From: Balneolales bacterium
Lineage (GTDB): Bacteria > Bacteroidota > Rhodothermia > Balneolales > Natronogracilivirgulaceae
Assembly (NCBI GenBank): GCA_007131535.1
Contig: SLQI01000426.1
Location: forward strand, 1-6,031
DNA: 6,031 nt
Direction: 5' to 3'
Part shown: piece after piece, positions 4,702 to 6,031 of the stretch
Layout of the letters: each line of letters opens with the position of its first letter
How positions within the stretch are numbered: position 1 is the first letter of the stretch
The notes under the pieces: model-generated
Database searches by the model: none
The model's input: only the letters and a program-made list of their open reading frames with translations
Told to the model about the DNA's origin: nothing
Made by a program: the position numbers and the translations under genes

Positions 4702-4885
4702 TGAGGTTTATCGGGGTTCAATACTACCTGATGCCGCGTTATTTTCGTGCAAGCCTCTAATTCGCCACATAAAGCATGATAAGAAGCCTGCTAAAAATAT
4801 GAAATTTTATAATCCGAATTCACCATAAAATCGCATCTCTTTTGCCCTGTGTTTGCGATGCGGTCGTGAATGTAAGACACCGAAC
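4702..4885 (-). promoter_or_regulatory. 184-bp spacer between guaB and the peptidase gene, probable promoter region
   Basis: No gene is supported here. It is AT-rich in its middle. TATAAA at 4811-4806 and TATCAT at 4781-4776 (minus strand) could be -10 elements, but neither has a good -35. The 12-mer TTATGGTGAATT (4828-4817), immediately upstream of the TATAAA, is identical to sequence in the palindrome ahead of atpZ. A promoter for the peptidase-bactofilin unit is likely by position only. Confidence 0.35.
4832..4862 (-). terminator. weak possible terminator after guaB
   Basis: In transcription order CGCATC (4862-4857) and GATGCG (4837-4832) can pair across a 19-nt loop, followed by ATTTTAT. 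The stem is only 6 bp, the loop is long and the T run is short, so this is at best a poor intrinsic terminator. It lies 24-54 nt after the guaB stop. Confidence 0.25.
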
Positions 4886-6031
4886 TTAAGCTCCTGAATA
4901 ATTCGGTGCTTCTTTGGTGATCTGTACGGTATGGGGATGCCCTTCCCGGGCACCTGCTGCAGTTATACGTACAAATTCCGCCGACTTCAGCTCATCAACG
5001 GATTTGGCGCCACAATACCCCATGGCAGCCTTCAAACCGCCTGTCATTTGATATACCACTTCACCCAGGGTTCCTTTGTAGGGTACCCTGCCTTCAATGC
5101 CCTCCGGCACAAGCTTCCGGATGTCTTCTTCCACATCCTGAAAGTATCGGTCTTTACTGCCTTGGCTCATAGCACCGATACTGCCCATTCCACGGTAAGA
5201 CTTAAACTTTCGGGATTCATAAATTATCGTTTCTCCCGGACTTTCCTCTACCCCTGCAAACATCGACCCCATCATAACGGCATCAGCACCACCGGCGATG
5301 GCTTTGGGAATCTCACCGGTCTGTTTAATTCCGCCGTCCGCAATAATGCCCAATCCGTTAGCAGAGGCATATTCAGCAATTTCCAATATAGCACTTAGCT
5401 GAGGTACTCCAACTCCGGTAACCACTCGGGTTGTACATATAGAGCCCGGGCCAACTCCCACTTTTACAACATCTGCTCCGGCTTCCTGTAGTGCTTTTGC
5501 GGCATCAGCAGTTGCAATATTTCCGGCAATGATATCAAGGTCGTCATATCGGGATTTAATGGTCTCCACCATCTCCAATACTCCCCGGGAGTGCCCATGC
5601 GCCGTATCTACAGTAATGATATCCACCCCTGCTTCTTTGAGAGCAGCTACACGGTCCATGGTATCATCGGCAACTCCTACAGCCGCACCGGTACGCAAGC
5701 GCCCGAGCTCATCTTTACAGGCGTTGGGGAAATTCTTTTTCTTTTCGATATCCTTAAAAGTAATCAGGCCAACGAGCTTATCCTTTTCATCAACAATAGG
5801 AAGCTTTTCTACTTTATATTCCTGTAAGATTTCCTCGGCTTGTTCAAGAGTCGTACCGATTTTTGCTGTGATCAGGTTTTCATGGGTCATGATAGACCCC
5901 AGGTTTCGGTTTTTGCCACGCTCAAATCGTAAATCCCGGTTGGTTACGATTCCCTGCAGTATCCGAGCCTTATCAACTATCGGAATACCACCAATTTTGT
6001 GTTTTGCCATTAACTCCCGGGCATCATGCAC
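4886..6031 (-). CDS. guaB: inosine-5'-monophosphate dehydrogenase (partial, 5' end missing)
   Basis: This enzyme oxidises IMP to XMP with NAD+, the committed step of GMP synthesis in the cytoplasm. The visible 381 residues enter within the first CBS domain ('HKIGGIPIVD', 'GIVTNRDLRF'), with the second CBS near 45-98 ('VEKLPIVDEKDKLVGLIT'), and then the TIM barrel. Catalytic Cys199 (visible numbering) lies in the loop 'GPGSICTTR'. The phosphate-binding 'DGGI' is at 232-235, 'YRGMGS' at 279-284, and the Arg295-Tyr296 pair of the mobile flap is in 'KDRYFQDVEE', followed by 'EGRVPYKG'. Family length is about 490, so roughly 105-110 N-terminal residues lie beyond the right edge. The codon at the edge is GTG within the gene, not a start. 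All key residues seen are intact. Confidence 0.97.
   Translation of the reverse strand: MHDARELMAKHKIGGIPIVDKARILQGIVTNRDLRFERGKNRNLGSIMTHENLITAKIGTTLEQAEEILQEYKVEKLPIVDEKDKLVGLITFKDIEKKKNFPNACKDELGRLRTGAAVGVADDTMDRVAALKEAGVDIITVDTAHGHSRGVLEMVETIKSRYDDLDIIAGNIATADAAKALQEAGADVVKVGVGPGSICTTRVVTGVGVPQLSAILEIAEYASANGLGIIADGGIKQTGEIPKAIAGGADAVMMGSMFAGVEESPGETIIYESRKFKSYRGMGSIGAMSQGSKDRYFQDVEEDIRKLVPEGIEGRVPYKGTLGEVVYQMTGGLKAAMGYCGAKSVDELKSAEFVRITAAGAREGHPHTVQITKEAPNYSGA

Noticed and set aside
5734..6031. CBS-domain segment at the right edge as a separate regulatory protein
   Set aside because: It is continuous in frame with the IMP dehydrogenase barrel, matching the normal CBS insertion of GuaB.

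Overview
The window is one continuous minus-strand block of core genes. In transcription order (right to left) it holds the 3' part of guaB (IMP dehydrogenase), an M23-family LytM-type peptidase with one membrane anchor, a bactofilin, and then an F-type ATP synthase operon: atpZ, atpI-like, atpB (a), atpE (c), atpF (b), atpH (delta) and the first 11 codons of atpA (alpha), which runs off the left edge. No gene is supported on the plus strand, and there are no RNA genes, mobile elements or CRISPR arrays.

The organism is probably in the Bacteroidota/Balneolota (FCB) group. This rests on the bactofilin directly upstream of atpZ-atpI-atpB, an AtpB with a signal-peptide-like N-terminus and a long extracytoplasmic extension plus a His-rich tail, moderate GC with AT-rich spacers, and the absence of clear Shine-Dalgarno sequences at most starts. 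It is an inference from gene content and protein style, not from a search.

Layout: guaB ends at 4886. A 184-bp spacer (4702-4885) carries a weak hairpin and presumably the promoter of the next unit. The M23 peptidase (3838-4701) and bactofilin (3369-3830) are 7 bp apart and likely co-transcribed; such pairs elsewhere act in cell-shape control. A second spacer (3176-3368) is rich in symmetry: a near-perfect 22-bp palindrome, direct repeats and promoter-like elements. From there the ATP synthase genes run tightly: atpZ and the atpI-like gene overlap as ATGA, and atpI-atpB as TAATG. atpB-atpE are separated by 57 nt with a strong SD before atpE, atpE-atpF by 32 nt, atpF-atpH by 2 nt, and atpH-atpA by 40 nt. 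The genes build the membrane Fo sector (a, b, c), its assembly helpers (AtpZ, AtpI) and the stalk/F1 start (delta, alpha). The beta, gamma and epsilon genes are not in view.

This is mostly an ordinary housekeeping region, and I see no clear new multi-gene system. The best leads are the palindrome in the atpZ leader with its half-site repeated ahead of the peptidase gene, and an AtpB with lysines at two positions that align with E. coli Glu219 and His245.
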